A DNA stretch of 9,806 nt from Thermoplasmatota archaeon. GTDB lineage: Bacteria > Pseudomonadota > Gammaproteobacteria > Burkholderiales > Thiobacillaceae. Positions within the stretch are counted from its first letter, which is position 1; every line of letters starts with the position of its first letter. Of the stretch, positions 9,711 to 9,806 are shown in pieces. The DNA lies in assembly GCA_023475455.1 (NCBI GenBank), contig JAMCVR010000068.1:1-9806 (forward strand), given 5' to 3'. The notes below the pieces were generated by a model. That model saw only the letters and a list, made by a program, of their open reading frames with translations. It was not told the DNA's origin and did not search any database. Both the position numbers and the translations under genes were made by a program.

Positions 9711-9806
9711 AATTTGAGTGGGTAAGCTGACGCCATATTGATCAACTGGGACGGGTGAATTGATGACTGCCAAGCTGTTTGAATCTGCCTTGGGGATTAC
9801 GCCGCC
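9699..9806 (+). mobile_element. left end of a probable ISL3-family insertion sequence (partial)
   Basis: The hsdS reading frame loses its domain pattern near 9698, where a stretch starting GGCCTCTCTTGAAATTTGAG begins. A new ORF opens 64 bases later. ISL3-family termini commonly start GGCTCTT-like, so the stretch is a plausible terminal inverted repeat, but the other end and the target duplication lie beyond the window. The exact junction may be anywhere within about 9695-9705. Confidence 0.6.
9763..9806 (+). CDS. transposase N terminus, probable ISL3 family (partial)
   Basis: Only 14 full codons are visible before the window ends: Met-Thr-Ala-Lys-Leu-Phe-Glu-Ser-Ala-Leu-Gly-Ile-Thr-Pro, and the next codon starts cc (Pro). 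The pattern of a short N-terminal helix followed by Leu-Gly-Ile-x-x-Pro resembles the opening of ISL3-type transposases, where Trp and Val usually follow. The position just downstream of an abruptly broken gene supports this. With so few residues the family call is tentative. A Shine-Dalgarno-like ggga/acggg precedes the ATG at about 9748-9755. Confidence 0.55.
   Translation, partial: MTAKLFESALGITP

Overview
The window is GC-rich, densely packed bacterial DNA with very short or overlapping gene junctions. The gene set (EttA, SlyX, HemJ/CopD-type membrane protein, single-domain RlmL-type methyltransferase, TlpA thioredoxins, Proteobacterial palindromic repeats) points to a betaproteobacterium. 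Which order (Nitrosomonadales, Rhodocyclales or Burkholderiales) cannot be decided by eye. Several signs suggest a draft contig: the left edge starts inside a gene junction and the right edge cuts a transposase gene.

Region 1 (1-2566, + strand): a 127-base exact direct repeat brackets a TlpA/ResA-like membrane-anchored thioredoxin gene. The right copy of the repeat begins a small cysteine-containing lipoprotein gene; the left copy carries only its first 39 codons. The translation factor gene ettA follows. Region 2 (2566-3724, + strand): a coupled run of a nucleotidyltransferase-fold protein, a 68-residue protein of unknown function and a YhcH/YiaL-family cupin-like protein. Its base composition is visibly lower in GC than ettA. 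Region 3 (3718-4451, - strand): a second TlpA-like thioredoxin is coupled to slyX. This pair converges on yhcH with a 7-base overlap and diverges from hemJ with start codons that share two bases.

Region 4 (4450-6339, + strand): hemJ, then a 237-base gap filled by two different palindromic repeat elements. The second looks like a complete MITE, with 17-base terminal inverted repeats and a direct repeat at its ends. An rlmL-type 23S rRNA methyltransferase gene follows; it has no ATG start and begins 9 bases after the MITE.

Region 5 (6344-9806, + strand): the modification half of a type I restriction-modification locus. hsdM is unusually long (860 codons) and carries two in-frame palindromic repeat insertions translated into Pro/Gly-rich peptides. 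hsdS overlaps it by 8 bases and is cut off early in its second target-recognition domain. The sequence that interrupts hsdS leads into the first codons of what looks like an ISL3-family transposase. hsdR is not in the window. The most noteworthy signals are the palindromes translated inside hsdM, the disrupted hsdS, the MITE next to rlmL, the nucleotidyltransferase/small-protein pair, and the left-edge repeat, which may be an assembly effect.
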